64,000 bases of DNA from Candidatus Saccharimonadota bacterium (GCA_017432425.1 JAFRJE010000023.1:62001-126000); one strand, 5' to 3'. Shown: positions 42,531 to 50,968, counted from the first letter of the stretch. A program made the numbers and translations. The notes: generated from the sequence alone by a model not told the origin.

Positions 42531-44693
42531 ATGCTTGGAGGTTATTCTTTCCTGTTGGCAGCGAGTCTACTGGTTCCGGCAGCTCTGGCGATTCTCTACG
42601 TGATTTCCAATTACGTGAAAATGTTGCAAAGAGACGAGGGGACGGAGGAGATGCGCGAAATGGCGATGATCATTCGCAGCGGAGCTTCGACCTTTATGGT
42701 CAAGCAATACCTGACGATTATGGTCGTCGTAATCGTACTGGCGCTGGCATTCAGCCTGTTTATCGAGGCATCTTGCGGCGTAACATTCGTGTTCGGGACG
42801 TTGATGAGTAGCGCGGCTTGTATTCTTGGAATGAAGGCTGCGACTTATGCGAACGTCCGAGTAGCGAACCGCGCGAGAGAAACACTTTCGGTTGGAAAAA
42901 CCGTAAAACTTGCCTTGATTAGCGGAAGCATTCCCGGTCTTTCGGTTCCGGCGTTCGGAATCCTAGGGCTGGGGGCGCTCGTGATGATCTATGGTTTTGT
43001 TGAGCCGGAGGCGACCAGTAACGGAATTTTGAGTAACTTTGGAATCCTTGAAGGACTGACTTGTAACCCGACGACGATGAGAATTGCGACTTATTCGCTG
43101 GGATGTTCGGTTGTCGCAATGTTTAACCGCGTGGGCGGTGGAAACTATACGAAAGCGGCGGACATTTCTTCGGATATTCTCGCAAAACAACGACACGACT
43201 TGCCCGAAGACGACTCACGAGTTCCGAACGTGATTGCTGACTTTATCGGCGACAACGTCAACGATATTGCCGGAAACTGCTCGGACCTCTTAGAGAGTTT
43301 TGTCGCGACGATTTCCGCTTCGATCATGGTCGCAGTTACGAACTATCGCGGCGCGCTCGCTAAGGGGTTGGAAGTTTCCGAAGAGTTGCTGGTTAAAACC
43401 GCAATCTTTCCACTAATCATAGCGGTCTGGGGGTTAATTAGCTGCGTCGCGGGAATCTACATTGTCTCTAGGCGGAAGATGGGAGATAATCCCTCGAAAG
43501 AGTTGGACGTTTCGACCTATATCTCCGCAGGACTGACCCTGGTCGGAGTAGTAGTTGCTTCGGCAATTTTGTTCTCGAATTGTTCGCTCTATCCGGAATT
43601 TAAGGCAGGATGGCTGAGCCCGTTCGTCGCCGTGATTCTTGGACTCGGAAGCGGAGTCGCGATTGGCAAAATTACCGAGTATTATACTTCGACCGATTAC
43701 CGACCGACGAGAGAGTTGGCAGAAATCGCGACCGAGGGCGACCCGTTCGTGATAACGCTGGGCGATGCGATTGGTTCAAGAAGCTGTCTGCTGCCGATTC
43801 TGCTGATTGGTATTTCCCTGTTCGTTTCCGGAAAACTCTGTGGGACTTACGGAATTGCGATTTCCGCGCTTGGAATGTTGTCGTTCGTCGGGACTACGGT
43901 TTCGATTGACGCGTTCGGACCGATTGCAGACAACGCAGGCGGGATTGCGGAGTCCTGTCATCTGCCGGAAAACGTCCGTGTAATTACCGATAAGCTCGAC
44001 GCAGTCGGGAACACGACGGCGGCGATTGGCAAGGGTTTTGCGATTGGTTCAGCGGCGTTCGCGACGGTTTCGCTGATCGTGGCGTATGTTGGGAACTATA
44101 CGCCAGTTGGCGTAGAACTTGACCTGAATATTGCTGACTATGTTGTTGTGGCGGGAGGTCTGATTGGCGGAGCCTTGATTGAATTCTTCTCGGCGCTGCT
44201 GACTGCAAACACGATTAAAGCGGCGAGGAAGATGGCCGACCAGGGAGACAAGATGATGACCGAAGAGGTAATCAAAGGTCTCGAAAAGCCGGATTATAAC
44301 CTCTGTATCGGCACAGCGACTGCGGAATCGTTGAAACACATGCTTCTGCCGTCGGTTTTGGCAATTCTAATTCCGGTTTTCGGCGGATTCTTATTCGGCG
44401 TGAAATTCGTCGGCGGATTGTTGGTTGGCGCAACAATCGTCGCGGTTCCGCGAGCGATTTTCATGGGCAACTCCGGCGGATCATTTGACAACGCAAAGAA
44501 GTATATCGAAGCAGGGCTGCTTCCGGGACACGGAAAAGGCTCGGCGGCGCACAAGGCAGCGGTTACTGGCGATACGGTCGGCGATACGAGAAAAGATGTC
44601 GTTGGCGTTGCACTCGACATTTTCATCAAGACCATGTCAACCGTCGCGAACACACTCGCTCCGGTTTTCTCTCACTTTACGATTTTCAGATAA
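42531..44693 (+). CDS. hppA: Membrane-bound ion-translocating pyrophosphatase
   Basis: A 720-residue pump with about 16 membrane helices that moves H+ or Na+ using pyrophosphate. The start is the ATG at 42531 with GAGAGGA ten bases upstream; the GTG at 42522 has no room for a ribosome site. The catalytic loops are recognisable but divergent (GGNYTKAADISSDIL, PEDDSRVPNVIAD, GDNVNDIAGN). The segment GNTTAAIGKGFAIGSA has Ala where K+-independent enzymes have Lys, so this is probably a K+-dependent type. Codon choice (many CTG, more GC) differs from the neighbouring genes. A soluble pyrophosphatase is at 60319. Confidence 0.95.
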   Translation: MLGGYSFLLAASLLVPAALAILYVISNYVKMLQRDEGTEEMREMAMIIRSGASTFMVKQYLTIMVVVIVLALAFSLFIEASCGVTFVFGTLMSSAACILGMKAATYANVRVANRARETLSVGKTVKLALISGSIPGLSVPAFGILGLGALVMIYGFVEPEATSNGILSNFGILEGLTCNPTTMRIATYSLGCSVVAMFNRVGGGNYTKAADISSDILAKQRHDLPEDDSRVPNVIADFIGDNVNDIAGNCSDLLESFVATISASIMVAVTNYRGALAKGLEVSEELLVKTAIFPLIIAVWGLISCVAGIYIVSRRKMGDNPSKELDVSTYISAGLTLVGVVVASAILFSNCSLYPEFKAGWLSPFVAVILGLGSGVAIGKITEYYTSTDYRPTRELAEIATEGDPFVITLGDAIGSRSCLLPILLIGISLFVSGKLCGTYGIAISALGMLSFVGTTVSIDAFGPIADNAGGIAESCHLPENVRVITDKLDAVGNTTAAIGKGFAIGSAAFATVSLIVAYVGNYTPVGVELDLNIADYVVVAGGLIGGALIEFFSALLTANTIKAARKMADQGDKMMTEEVIKGLEKPDYNLCIGTATAESLKHMLLPSVLAILIPVFGGFLFGVKFVGGLLVGATIVAVPRAIFMGNSGGSFDNAKKYIEAGLLPGHGKGSAAHKAAVTGDTVGDTRKDVVGVALDIFIKTMSTVANTLAPVFSHFTIFR

Positions 44694-44701
44694 AGTTATT
44701 T

Positions 44702-44748
44702 GATACTTTTTCTGGAAAAAGTATCCCCCTAGGGCTAGGGGGATTTTT
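44702..44748 (+). terminator. Terminator of hppA (tandem hairpins)
   Basis: A perfect ten-pair hairpin (44702-44711 with 44716-44725, loop CTGG) runs into a second stem TCCCCCT/AGGGGGA (44724-44730 with 44737-44743) followed by five T. The second is the terminator proper; the two share two bases and may compete. Confidence 0.85.
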
Positions 44749-44766
44749 CTTATCTTTTTGTCTTTT

Positions 44767-45951
44767 CTAGAGATTAACTAGTTCGCCGTAGGAGTCGGGA
44801 GTTAAGCTCGCGGCGTTACCCTCGTCGGTATCAATATGCATAGACAAAACATATTTTTCGTCTATACGAACAAGAACATCTTTAAAGATGATTGGGCGGA
44901 GACATTTTTTCGCCTCGATAGAAATAAAATCGCCGTTTTCGACGCCAAGTTTTTTAGCTTGGGAGGGGTTAATGTGGAGATGGCGGCGAGCGATAATAAC
45001 GCCATCTTCGAGTTCAAATTCCCCGACGGGCCCAACAAGACGACAAGAAGCCGAACCGGCATGGTCACCAGATTCGCGAACTGGCGGAGCTAAGCCAACT
45101 TTTCTAGCGTCAGTTAGCGAGAGTTCGACTTGAGTATGTTTGCGGACTGGGCCGAGTACCGCAACGTTATGGAGAATTTCACGAGGGCCAACAATATCAA
45201 TTCGTTCTTTAGAGATAAATTCACTAGGTTGGGACAAATTTTTCATAGGCGTTAATTCGTAACCATCGCCGAAAAGGACGTTGACGATATGTTGAGAAAG
45301 ATGAACGTGACGAGCGGAGACTTCGATCGGGATTTTAAGCGGAGCTTCATGAATCATACTAATCGTAGCAACGGACGCATCAGGATAACCAGTTTGAGAC
45401 GAAACCTGTTTAAAGCCTTTTTTCTCATAGACGTGAATTGCGGCCGGATTATCAGCGAGGACGGTTAGATGATGTTCGTTATATTGAGAAAGACTGAGGA
45501 AATAGTTAAGTAAAGCTTGGGCAATTCCGCGGCCACGCGCGTATTCGTCGGTAACTAGAAATTCAATTTCGGCAGTCCCATACTCAAGTTTTTTCGCGGA
45601 ATCGACGGCTACTTTCAGGTAATTTTGGTTCGCGCGATCAAAAAACTCTGGTTTTTCAATTCCGAGCGCCTCGACTTTAGCGCGAACTTCGTCGCAATTC
45701 CAGTCAGCTATCGTATTGTCCGCAAAAACCAAAAGACCCAGGAGCTCGCCAGGACGCTCGGTCTCTTCGGCAACTAAGGTATGGTTATAGTCGAAAAGTT
45801 TGTTCTCGCCGTTAAACAGGATTCTGCCGAACGACTTTGCTCTTTCTTTATCGCCAAAAAAATCAGGGCAGATATATGGATCGACCTGGAAAAGTAAGTT
45901 GACCGCGTTTTCTAAATTATCTGATTCGGTTAAAAATCGGACGTTAATCAT
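44767..45951 (-). CDS. Fusion of a GNAT acetyltransferase and a PduL-type phosphotransacylase
   Basis: A 394-residue two-domain protein. Residues 1-200 are a GNAT fold with the acetyl-CoA loop RGRGIA (139-144). Residues 206-394 are PduL-like: EVSARHVHLS (zinc-binding His215 and His217), then VLGPVRKHTQVELSLTDAR, RHLHINP and HIDTDEGNAA. PduL enzymes exchange acyl groups between CoA and phosphate, so this part could make acetyl-phosphate from acetyl-CoA and so ATP with a kinase. The GNAT part would use the same acyl-CoA to acetylate another substrate. The frame is continuous through the junction. It is alone in its transcript, with the gene at 45967 15 bases upstream. Confidence 0.9.
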   Translation of the reverse strand: MINVRFLTESDNLENAVNLLFQVDPYICPDFFGDKERAKSFGRILFNGENKLFDYNHTLVAEETERPGELLGLLVFADNTIADWNCDEVRAKVEALGIEKPEFFDRANQNYLKVAVDSAKKLEYGTAEIEFLVTDEYARGRGIAQALLNYFLSLSQYNEHHLTVLADNPAAIHVYEKKGFKQVSSQTGYPDASVATISMIHEAPLKIPIEVSARHVHLSQHIVNVLFGDGYELTPMKNLSQPSEFISKERIDIVGPREILHNVAVLGPVRKHTQVELSLTDARKVGLAPPVRESGDHAGSASCRLVGPVGEFELEDGVIIARRHLHINPSQAKKLGVENGDFISIEAKKCLRPIIFKDVLVRIDEKYVLSMHIDTDEGNAASLTPDSYGELVNL

Positions 45952-45966
45952 ATTTTTTCTCCTGCA

Positions 45967-46659
45967 TTATTTAATATTTATCGTTAACTCTTTTGGGGCA
46001 TGGCCGCAAAGATGCCACATTCGCGTTGTTTCATAAACTGGGCGAGATAACTCTAAAATCTTTTCGATTAGAGATTTATCTTTTTTAGGATCGCCAGAAA
46101 AATTTATAATTCGCGATAGATTTAATAAAGTTTCGTCTAAACTCGATTCGGTTTTTAGCGGGCTTAAAATATCTAAAGCAATGTCTTCATAACTTGGAGT
46201 AAAAGAAAGTCGCTTGAGATGTTTCTTAACAAAAATAATTAATAAGTTTAGTTCGGAAGAATCTTCAAAATAAAGTTCAGACTCATATTCTAATAATTCT
46301 GATTTCTTGGGGATATAGAAGTGATTTTTGTTTTCTTCTTGACTATCGACGAGACGAGAATATTTTTCGGTAAAGATTTTATCGCCGTGAACCATACTCT
46401 CAAAATATGAATTTATAATTTCTAAATTGGAAAGTTTAGTTTTTCCGGTTTGAGAATAAATAAAAAATCTTGGGTTAGGTTCCAGTTTTTTAAGACATCT
46501 AAGAAAATCTTTTTCTTTAAGGGCGGGGTTATCATATTTTTTAATTAGTTCAAAAACAACCGAGGCGGGGAGACGACCATAAAGGTTAGACATGGAGAAA
46601 AGGTAATTATTGATTGGCGTCGCGGTCTTTATAGAAGTCATTATTCTCTCGCTGTTCAT
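45967..46659 (-). CDS. Hypothetical soluble protein
   Basis: A 230-residue protein I do not recognise. It is Leu, Ser, Lys and Glu-rich and mostly helical by composition, with no signal or membrane segment. The end, RMWHLCGHAPKEL, with a Trp-His and a Cys-Gly-His, looks like a small conserved tail but matches no motif I can name. AGGAGG stands five bases before the ATG, the best ribosome site nearby. The gene is AT-rich compared with the GNAT-PduL gene downstream, which suggests a different origin. Confidence 0.7.
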   Translation of the reverse strand: MNSERIMTSIKTATPINNYLFSMSNLYGRLPASVVFELIKKYDNPALKEKDFLRCLKKLEPNPRFFIYSQTGKTKLSNLEIINSYFESMVHGDKIFTEKYSRLVDSQEENKNHFYIPKKSELLEYESELYFEDSSELNLLIIFVKKHLKRLSFTPSYEDIALDILSPLKTESSLDETLLNLSRIINFSGDPKKDKSLIEKILELSRPVYETTRMWHLCGHAPKELTINIK

Positions 46660-46707
46660 TTTACCTCCTAAATTAGTTTACGGATTGCGAGAGTTTTTTA
46701 GCTTTAT

Positions 46708-46736
46708 AAAAAAGTGGAACACTCGCAAGAGTGTTC
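46708..46736 (-). terminator. Terminator of the RNA at 46708-46846
   Basis: GAACACTC and GAGTGTTC form a perfect eight-pair stem (46717-46736) with a four-base loop, then CAC and a run of six T on the minus strand. Confidence 0.88.
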
Positions 46737-46846
46737 AAAGTTCTTTTCTACAATCTGGCAACTAGGCCGACTGGAGCGAGTGCTCCACATTGACCTAGTT
46801 GTCAGCTAAACAACTTTTACCAGATTGCGAATTTTGAACTTTGAAC
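46708..46846 (-). ncRNA. Candidate rod-shaped structured small RNA (family unknown)
   Basis: A predicted 139-base minus-strand transcript with an extended -10 promoter (46853-46861) and a strong terminator (46708-46736). Its body is a stack of nested inverted repeats: GTTCAAAGTTC/GAACTTTGAAC (11 pairs), CAATCTGG/CCAGATTG (8), CAACTAGG/CCTAGTTG (8) and TGGAGC/GCTCCA (6) round an ACTC loop. An 18-base bulge lies between the second and third stems on the 5' side only. A long rod with an asymmetric bulge recalls 6S RNA in outline, but I do not see its conserved sequence. A small inverted-repeat element is the alternative. Confidence 0.62.
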
Positions 46847-46852
46847 GTTTTC

Positions 46853-46861
46853 ATTATAGCA
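46853..46861 (-). promoter_or_regulatory. Extended -10 promoter of the RNA at 46708-46846
   Basis: TGCTATAAT on the minus strand with TATAAT at 46853-46858, the same string as the uvrB promoter. No good -35 box, as expected for an extended -10. Confidence 0.7.
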
Positions 46862-46917
46862 TAAACTTCAAACAACAAAAAGCCCCGAGAAAGCGAGGCT
46901 TTATTATAGTATTATGT

Positions 46918-46923
46918 TATAAT
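46918..46923 (+). promoter_or_regulatory. -10 box of the cofE-like gene, leaderless spacing
   Basis: TATAAT six bases before the GTG at 46930. This spacing picks that GTG as the start. Confidence 0.7.
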
Positions 46924-46929
46924 CGTTTC

Positions 46930-47661
46930 GTGAAACTTAATTTTATTCCAGTTAAAACTCGCGTCGTTCTTCCGCCGAAAGATGATATTTCTGATATTTT
47001 AGATTCTTTAGAATTAGAGGACGAAGATATTATTTTTATTACGTCAAAAATCCTCGGAATTTCCGAGGGGAGAACCTGCAAAATTGGAGCGAAAGAAAAG
47101 GAAGATTTAATTCGCGAAGAAGCCGAGCGTTATCTCGCTTACGAAAATAAAACCGGGGATTTTCACGTTAATTTAACCGTTACCCAAAACGTTTTAATTC
47201 CGGCAGCAGGAATCGACGAATCGAACGCGAACGGATATTATGTATTGTGGCCGAAAGATATTGACGAGACTTGCCGAAAAATTCGAGAGTACCTTGTTCG
47301 GAAAAATAAATTAAAAAATCTCGGAGTTATTGCGACCGATTCACATACGACGCCGCTACGCTGGGGAGTAACTGGGATTACGGTTGGGCTTTCTGGGGTT
47401 GAGCCGCTAAAAGACATTCGAGGCGAGCCGGATATTTTCGGGAGGAGAATGCATCTTACGAAAGTCGATTTAGTTGACCCGTTGGCGAGTATGGCGGTGC
47501 TTTTGATGGGGGAGAGCGATGAGCGAACGCCGATTGTTATTCTAAGAGGCTATAAAAAAATTCCGTTTAATCCGGAGGGGTCGATGAGGGAGTTTAAGAT
47601 TGAACCGGGGACGGATTTGTATTCACCGCTGATCGATGTGATTCCTAGGAATAAAAAATAA
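46930..47661 (+). CDS. CofE-like F420-0:gamma-glutamyl ligase family protein
   Basis: A 243-residue protein of the CofE fold. The blocks FIPVKTRVVLPP, DIIFITSKILGISEG, ATDSHTTPLRWGVTGI and AVLLMGESDERTP match the family that adds glutamate to coenzyme F420-0. I start it at the GTG at 46930 instead of the ATG at 46825: the extra 35 residues overlap a hairpin and a promoter and have no family match. No other F420 gene is in the window, so the true substrate is unknown. Its stop overlaps the terminator of tRNA-Phe on the other strand. Confidence 0.87.
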   Translation: MKLNFIPVKTRVVLPPKDDISDILDSLELEDEDIIFITSKILGISEGRTCKIGAKEKEDLIREEAERYLAYENKTGDFHVNLTVTQNVLIPAAGIDESNANGYYVLWPKDIDETCRKIREYLVRKNKLKNLGVIATDSHTTPLRWGVTGITVGLSGVEPLKDIRGEPDIFGRRMHLTKVDLVDPLASMAVLLMGESDERTPIVILRGYKKIPFNPEGSMREFKIEPGTDLYSPLIDVIPRNKK

Positions 47662-47684
47662 TTCCGCAATATTTCACGGAATTT
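47653..47684 (-). terminator. Terminator of tRNA-Phe
   Basis: Stem AATTCCG/CGGAATT (47660-47666 with 47677-47683) and a T-run on the minus strand. It overlaps the end of the cofE-like gene. Confidence 0.82.
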
Positions 47685-47693
47685 GTCAATGAT

Positions 47694-47769
47694 TGGTGGC
47701 TCCGACTGGACTTGAACCAGTGACACAAGGCTCTTCAGGCCTCTGCTCTACCAACTGAGCTACAGAGCC
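47694..47769 (-). tRNA. tRNA-Phe (GAA)
   Basis: Minus strand: acceptor GGCTCTG/CGGAGCC with encoded CCA, D-arm TAGCTCAGTTGGTAGAGC, anticodon stem GAGGC/GCCTT around CTGAAGA (anticodon GAA) and T-loop TTCAAGT. Normal in length. Confidence 0.95.
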
Positions 47770-47799
47770 AACCTTTAGACATTATATCATAAGATATGG

Positions 47800-47805
47800 T
47801 ATAAT
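47800..47805 (+). promoter_or_regulatory. -10 box of hisS, leaderless spacing
   Basis: TATAAT six bases before the hisS ATG, preceded by TGG (extended -10). Confidence 0.7.
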
Positions 47806-47811
47806 GAAAGC

Positions 47812-49119
47812 ATGAAAAAACTAAATACTTCGCCAATATCTGGAATGCTTGAGCTCCTGCCGAGCGAGCAGTCCGCTTTCAACAAAATGAAAAATAATAT
47901 CGGAGAAGTTTTTAGAAAACACGGATTTTTGAACATCGAGACGCCAGTAATTGACCGAACAGAAATTTTACTTGCGAAAGCGGGCGGAGAAACCGAGAAA
48001 CAGATTTATAAGGTTATTAAAACCGAAGAAACTCTAGACGACGCAGACCAAGCGCTTCGATTTGACCATACAGTTCCCTTGGCGCGTTATGTGGTTGAGC
48101 ACGAAAACAATTTGACTTTTCCGTTTAAAGTTTTCCAAGTCGGGCGAAATTATCGCGGAGAGCGAGCGCAAAAAGGGAGATTTAGGGAATTTTATCAACT
48201 CGACATTGACGTTGTTGGAAGGAACACGCTTTCGGTTAATTATGACTCGGAAGTGATCGCGACTTTATTTTCTGCGCTAGAAACTTTAGGGTTACCGAAA
48301 AAACTAGTTCGGATTTCTAATCGAAAAATTTTGTCAGGATTTTTGGAGGAGTTAAACTTAAATCATTTGTCCGCGGAGATTTTTAGCATCATCGACCACG
48401 CCGAAAAGGTTCCGGAAAGCGTAACGCGAGAAAAGTTAGAGGGGCTAGGGTTGGGCGAAGAAAATGTCGCGAGAGTCATCGCGTTCATAGAGATCAGCGG
48501 AAGTTTAGAGGAGGCACTTCTTAAACTAAACGAATTTAACTTCCGGAGCGAAAAATTTAACGAGGGGATTAACGAACTAACTTTGGTCTTTAAACGATTA
48601 GAAGAAAAAGGGTTAGGCGATTCAATTATGGCGGATATGAAAATTGTCCGAGGGCTGGATTATTATACCGGAACGGTATTTGAGACGGTTCTGCCAGATT
48701 ATAAAGAAATTGGTTCGATTTGTTCGGGCGGGAGATATGATAATCTCGCAGGATTTTATACTGACCAAGTTCTGCCCGGAGTCGGGGGGTCAATTGGGTT
48801 GACGAGGTTATTCTCCGTTCTGAAAGAAGCTAAATTATTAAACGCGGTAGTTGAAAAGCCGGTTGAGTTGGCTCTGATTCCCTTTTCCGAAAATGAAATT
48901 AGATTCGCGGACAAGTTGGCGAAAGAGTTGCGCGCGGAGGGGAGAATAGTTGATTTAGTCCTGGCAGAAAAGAAGTTGGGGGACAAATTTAGCTACGCAG
49001 GAAAAATCGCGAAGTTCGCGGCGGTAATTGGCGGAAATGAGATAAAGACGGGCAAGGTTTTTGTAAAAAATCTCGAAAGTGGCGAACAGAGTTCGCTGGA
49101 CGAATTTAGAAAAAAATAG
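47812..49119 (+). CDS. hisS: Histidyl-tRNA synthetase
   Basis: A 435-residue class II synthetase. Visible: motif 1 region, motif 2 with FQVGRNYRGERAQKGRFREFYQ, the histidine-binding GLDYYTGTVFE, motif 3 GVGGSIGLTRLF, and the C-terminal anticodon-binding domain. The length is normal. The methylase gene follows three bases after the stop, so both are one unit. No ribosome site; leaderless by the position of its -10 box. Confidence 0.97.
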   Translation: MKKLNTSPISGMLELLPSEQSAFNKMKNNIGEVFRKHGFLNIETPVIDRTEILLAKAGGETEKQIYKVIKTEETLDDADQALRFDHTVPLARYVVEHENNLTFPFKVFQVGRNYRGERAQKGRFREFYQLDIDVVGRNTLSVNYDSEVIATLFSALETLGLPKKLVRISNRKILSGFLEELNLNHLSAEIFSIIDHAEKVPESVTREKLEGLGLGEENVARVIAFIEISGSLEEALLKLNEFNFRSEKFNEGINELTLVFKRLEEKGLGDSIMADMKIVRGLDYYTGTVFETVLPDYKEIGSICSGGRYDNLAGFYTDQVLPGVGGSIGLTRLFSVLKEAKLLNAVVEKPVELALIPFSENEIRFADKLAKELRAEGRIVDLVLAEKKLGDKFSYAGKIAKFAAVIGGNEIKTGKVFVKNLESGEQSSLDEFRKK

Positions 49120-49122
49120 ATT

Positions 49123-49686
49123 ATGCGCAATCATCTTCTCTCGCAACATTTCTTACGGTCGCCGAGACTAGCGTTAGTTTTGATTGGACATTCCAATATT
49201 AGAAAACGAGATTTGGTTATTGAAATCGGAGCGGGGAGCGGGGTAATTACGAGCGCGCTCTCGAAAAGGGCGCGGAAAGTTCTGGCGTTCGAGCCGGATT
49301 CTTTGACGGCTAAAAAACTTCGCGAAAATTTAAAGAAGCGCAGGATTGAAAACGTTGAAATTATTGAACAAGATTTTTTAGAGTTCAACCTCGACTCAAT
49401 CGAAGAAGAATATAAAGTTTTTTCCAATCCGCCGTTTTCGATTTCCTCGAAAATTGTTCATAAATTTTTAGAAGCGAAAAATCGACCGAAAAGTTTTTAT
49501 CTTATTCTCCAAAAACAATTCGCGCTTAAACTTTTAAACACCGACCGGCATTATACTTCCCAACTTGGGCTTGAGTTGATTAAAAATTACCAAACGAAAA
49601 TTAAGTATCCCCTCAACCGAGAGGATTTTACGCCGCCGCCAGCCGTTCCGACAGTTCTGTTCGAGGCGAAATTACTTGCTCTTTAA
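49123..49686 (+). CDS. Short rRNA adenine dimethyltransferase (Erm/KsgA family)
   Basis: A 187-residue methylase. The opening SQHFLRSPRLALVLI, motif I EIGAGSGVIT and the catalytic NPPF in FSNPPFSISS place it in the Erm/KsgA family. KsgA has NLPY and Erm usually NIPF, and both are 240-270 residues; this one lacks most of the helical C-terminal domain. It may modify 16S or 23S rRNA; if Erm-like it would give macrolide resistance, but that is speculative. It is coupled to hisS and overlaps the convergent DsbA-like gene by 15 bases. Confidence 0.85.
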   Translation: MRNHLLSQHFLRSPRLALVLIGHSNIRKRDLVIEIGAGSGVITSALSKRARKVLAFEPDSLTAKKLRENLKKRRIENVEIIEQDFLEFNLDSIEEEYKVFSNPPFSISSKIVHKFLEAKNRPKSFYLILQKQFALKLLNTDRHYTSQLGLELIKNYQTKIKYPLNREDFTPPPAVPTVLFEAKLLAL

Positions 49687-50364
49687 ACCAGCGTCGTACA
49701 TTTCTTTAATGATCGAGAAGTCCCAGGTCGGATCATAGCCGGAAGTTTCGTATTTGTTAAAGGCAAAACTCGGAAGACCATAGGCAACGGAATTCGCTTT
49801 TGCGGTATTTTTGTTGATTTCTTCTAACGCTTCGCGATTATTAAAACAAGTCTCGAAAGATTCGGAAAGACCGATTTCTTTTCCGAGATTAAGCCAATAC
49901 GCGCGAGTCATATCTTCGATTTTCGGCGCGGTTTTTGAATTGCCAATTCCTTTATTATAATAATCTTCTTCGAGAGCAGTCAAGGCAGCGTGGTAATATT
50001 CCCAAAACTTTCCCTCGCGTTTTGCGCAATATGCTCCCTCGGCGGAAGTTTGGGAATGTTTAATTCCGTTCGCATCATAGAGCATATCCGTAACGCGGAC
50101 TTCGTATAGAATGTCGTTGTCGGCGAGGTACTGTTCAAATTCCGATTCGTTATGATAAACTTCTTGGGCATATAAATTACAATACGGACACATCAAATCC
50201 GTATAGACGATAAAATAGTTTTTCGCGTCTAGACTTCCGAAAGTCGTTCTTTCGTCCCAAATTTTCTCCGAAAGCGGAGTAGTTTTTGTTGTGCTGGTAA
50301 TAATCGCGAGGAGGAGCAATCCACCGACAACGACTAGTCCCAAAATTCTAGGCAATTTCTTCAT
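49672..50364 (-). CDS. Membrane-anchored DsbA-like thiol oxidoreductase
   Basis: A 230-residue thioredoxin-fold protein with an N-terminal helix (8-23) and active-site CPYC (C59, C62) in TDLMCPYCNLY. The helical insert and the cis-Pro loop (YGLPSF) fit DsbA/DSBA-family proteins. Another Cys pair lies in the middle (AYCAKREG, ETCFNN). It should act on disulfides of exported proteins. It overlaps the upstream membrane protein gene by 17 bases, which is therefore a probable redox partner. Confidence 0.88.
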   Translation of the reverse strand: MKKLPRILGLVVVGGLLLLAIITSTTKTTPLSEKIWDERTTFGSLDAKNYFIVYTDLMCPYCNLYAQEVYHNESEFEQYLADNDILYEVRVTDMLYDANGIKHSQTSAEGAYCAKREGKFWEYYHAALTALEEDYYNKGIGNSKTAPKIEDMTRAYWLNLGKEIGLSESFETCFNNREALEEINKNTAKANSVAYGLPSFAFNKYETSGYDPTWDFSIIKEMYDAGLKSK

Positions 50365-50968
50365 GATTTTTCTTCTTCCGATTATAGTTTTCGCTTTTTA
50401 TTATAGCATAGGTTTCGAAACCGACTTTTTTAAAGGAAAAAATCGCGACTAAAACAGCGAGAAAAGTTATAACTCCAGACAACAGACCGGCAACTGCGAA
50501 ACTTGAACCGGAAAAAATCGTCCCGATTAGAGGCGCGAGGAGGGTCGTCCCGCAGGTCGGACAGCCAGACCCCAAAATCGCAAGTCCAGCGACAATACCA
50601 ACGCTTTCCGCAGCTCCCTCGGCTTTTTCTTTATTTTTCTTGTAGACAAAAACGATTAAACCGATTAACGTTCCTTGGAGGAGTGCGAGAAAGAAAATTG
50701 GCAACCAATCGAGGAGGTTTTTATTAACTCCGAAAACGCCGAAAAAAGCATTCGCAATTATTTTTAGCGCGCCGAGAAAACCGCTCGCGCCAATTAGACT
50801 AAACGAACTTAAACCGCCAGAAAATAAATTTAATAATGTCCCAAAGCCGAGAAAACCGAGCAAGGCGGGAAGATAAAAATTTTTATAACGAGAAGCGAGC
50901 AGGACGCCTCTAAACGCGAGACCGAGTTCGTCGAACCAACGAAGAATTTTCTCGAACAGTTTTTTCAT
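50348..50968 (-). CDS. Membrane protein with an intramembrane CxxC, probable redox partner
   Basis: A 206-residue protein with about five hydrophobic helices. The fourth helix ends in GSGCPTCG (C136, C139), a thioredoxin-like CxxC at the membrane. It is not DsbB, VKOR or CcdA by any motif I know, but its coupling to a DsbA-like gene (17-base overlap) suggests that it reoxidises or reduces that protein. It overlaps the surface protein gene upstream by one base, so three genes share a transcript. Confidence 0.75.
   Translation of the reverse strand: MKKLFEKILRWFDELGLAFRGVLLASRYKNFYLPALLGFLGFGTLLNLFSGGLSSFSLIGASGFLGALKIIANAFFGVFGVNKNLLDWLPIFFLALLQGTLIGLIVFVYKKNKEKAEGAAESVGIVAGLAILGSGCPTCGTTLLAPLIGTIFSGSSFAVAGLLSGVITFLAVLVAIFSFKKVGFETYAIIKSENYNRKKKNHEEIA

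Noticed and set aside
46876-46902. A second terminator-like stem between the small RNA promoter and the cofE-like gene
   Set aside because: On the plus strand it has a C-A mismatch and on the minus strand no gene to end; it may only insulate two promoters.
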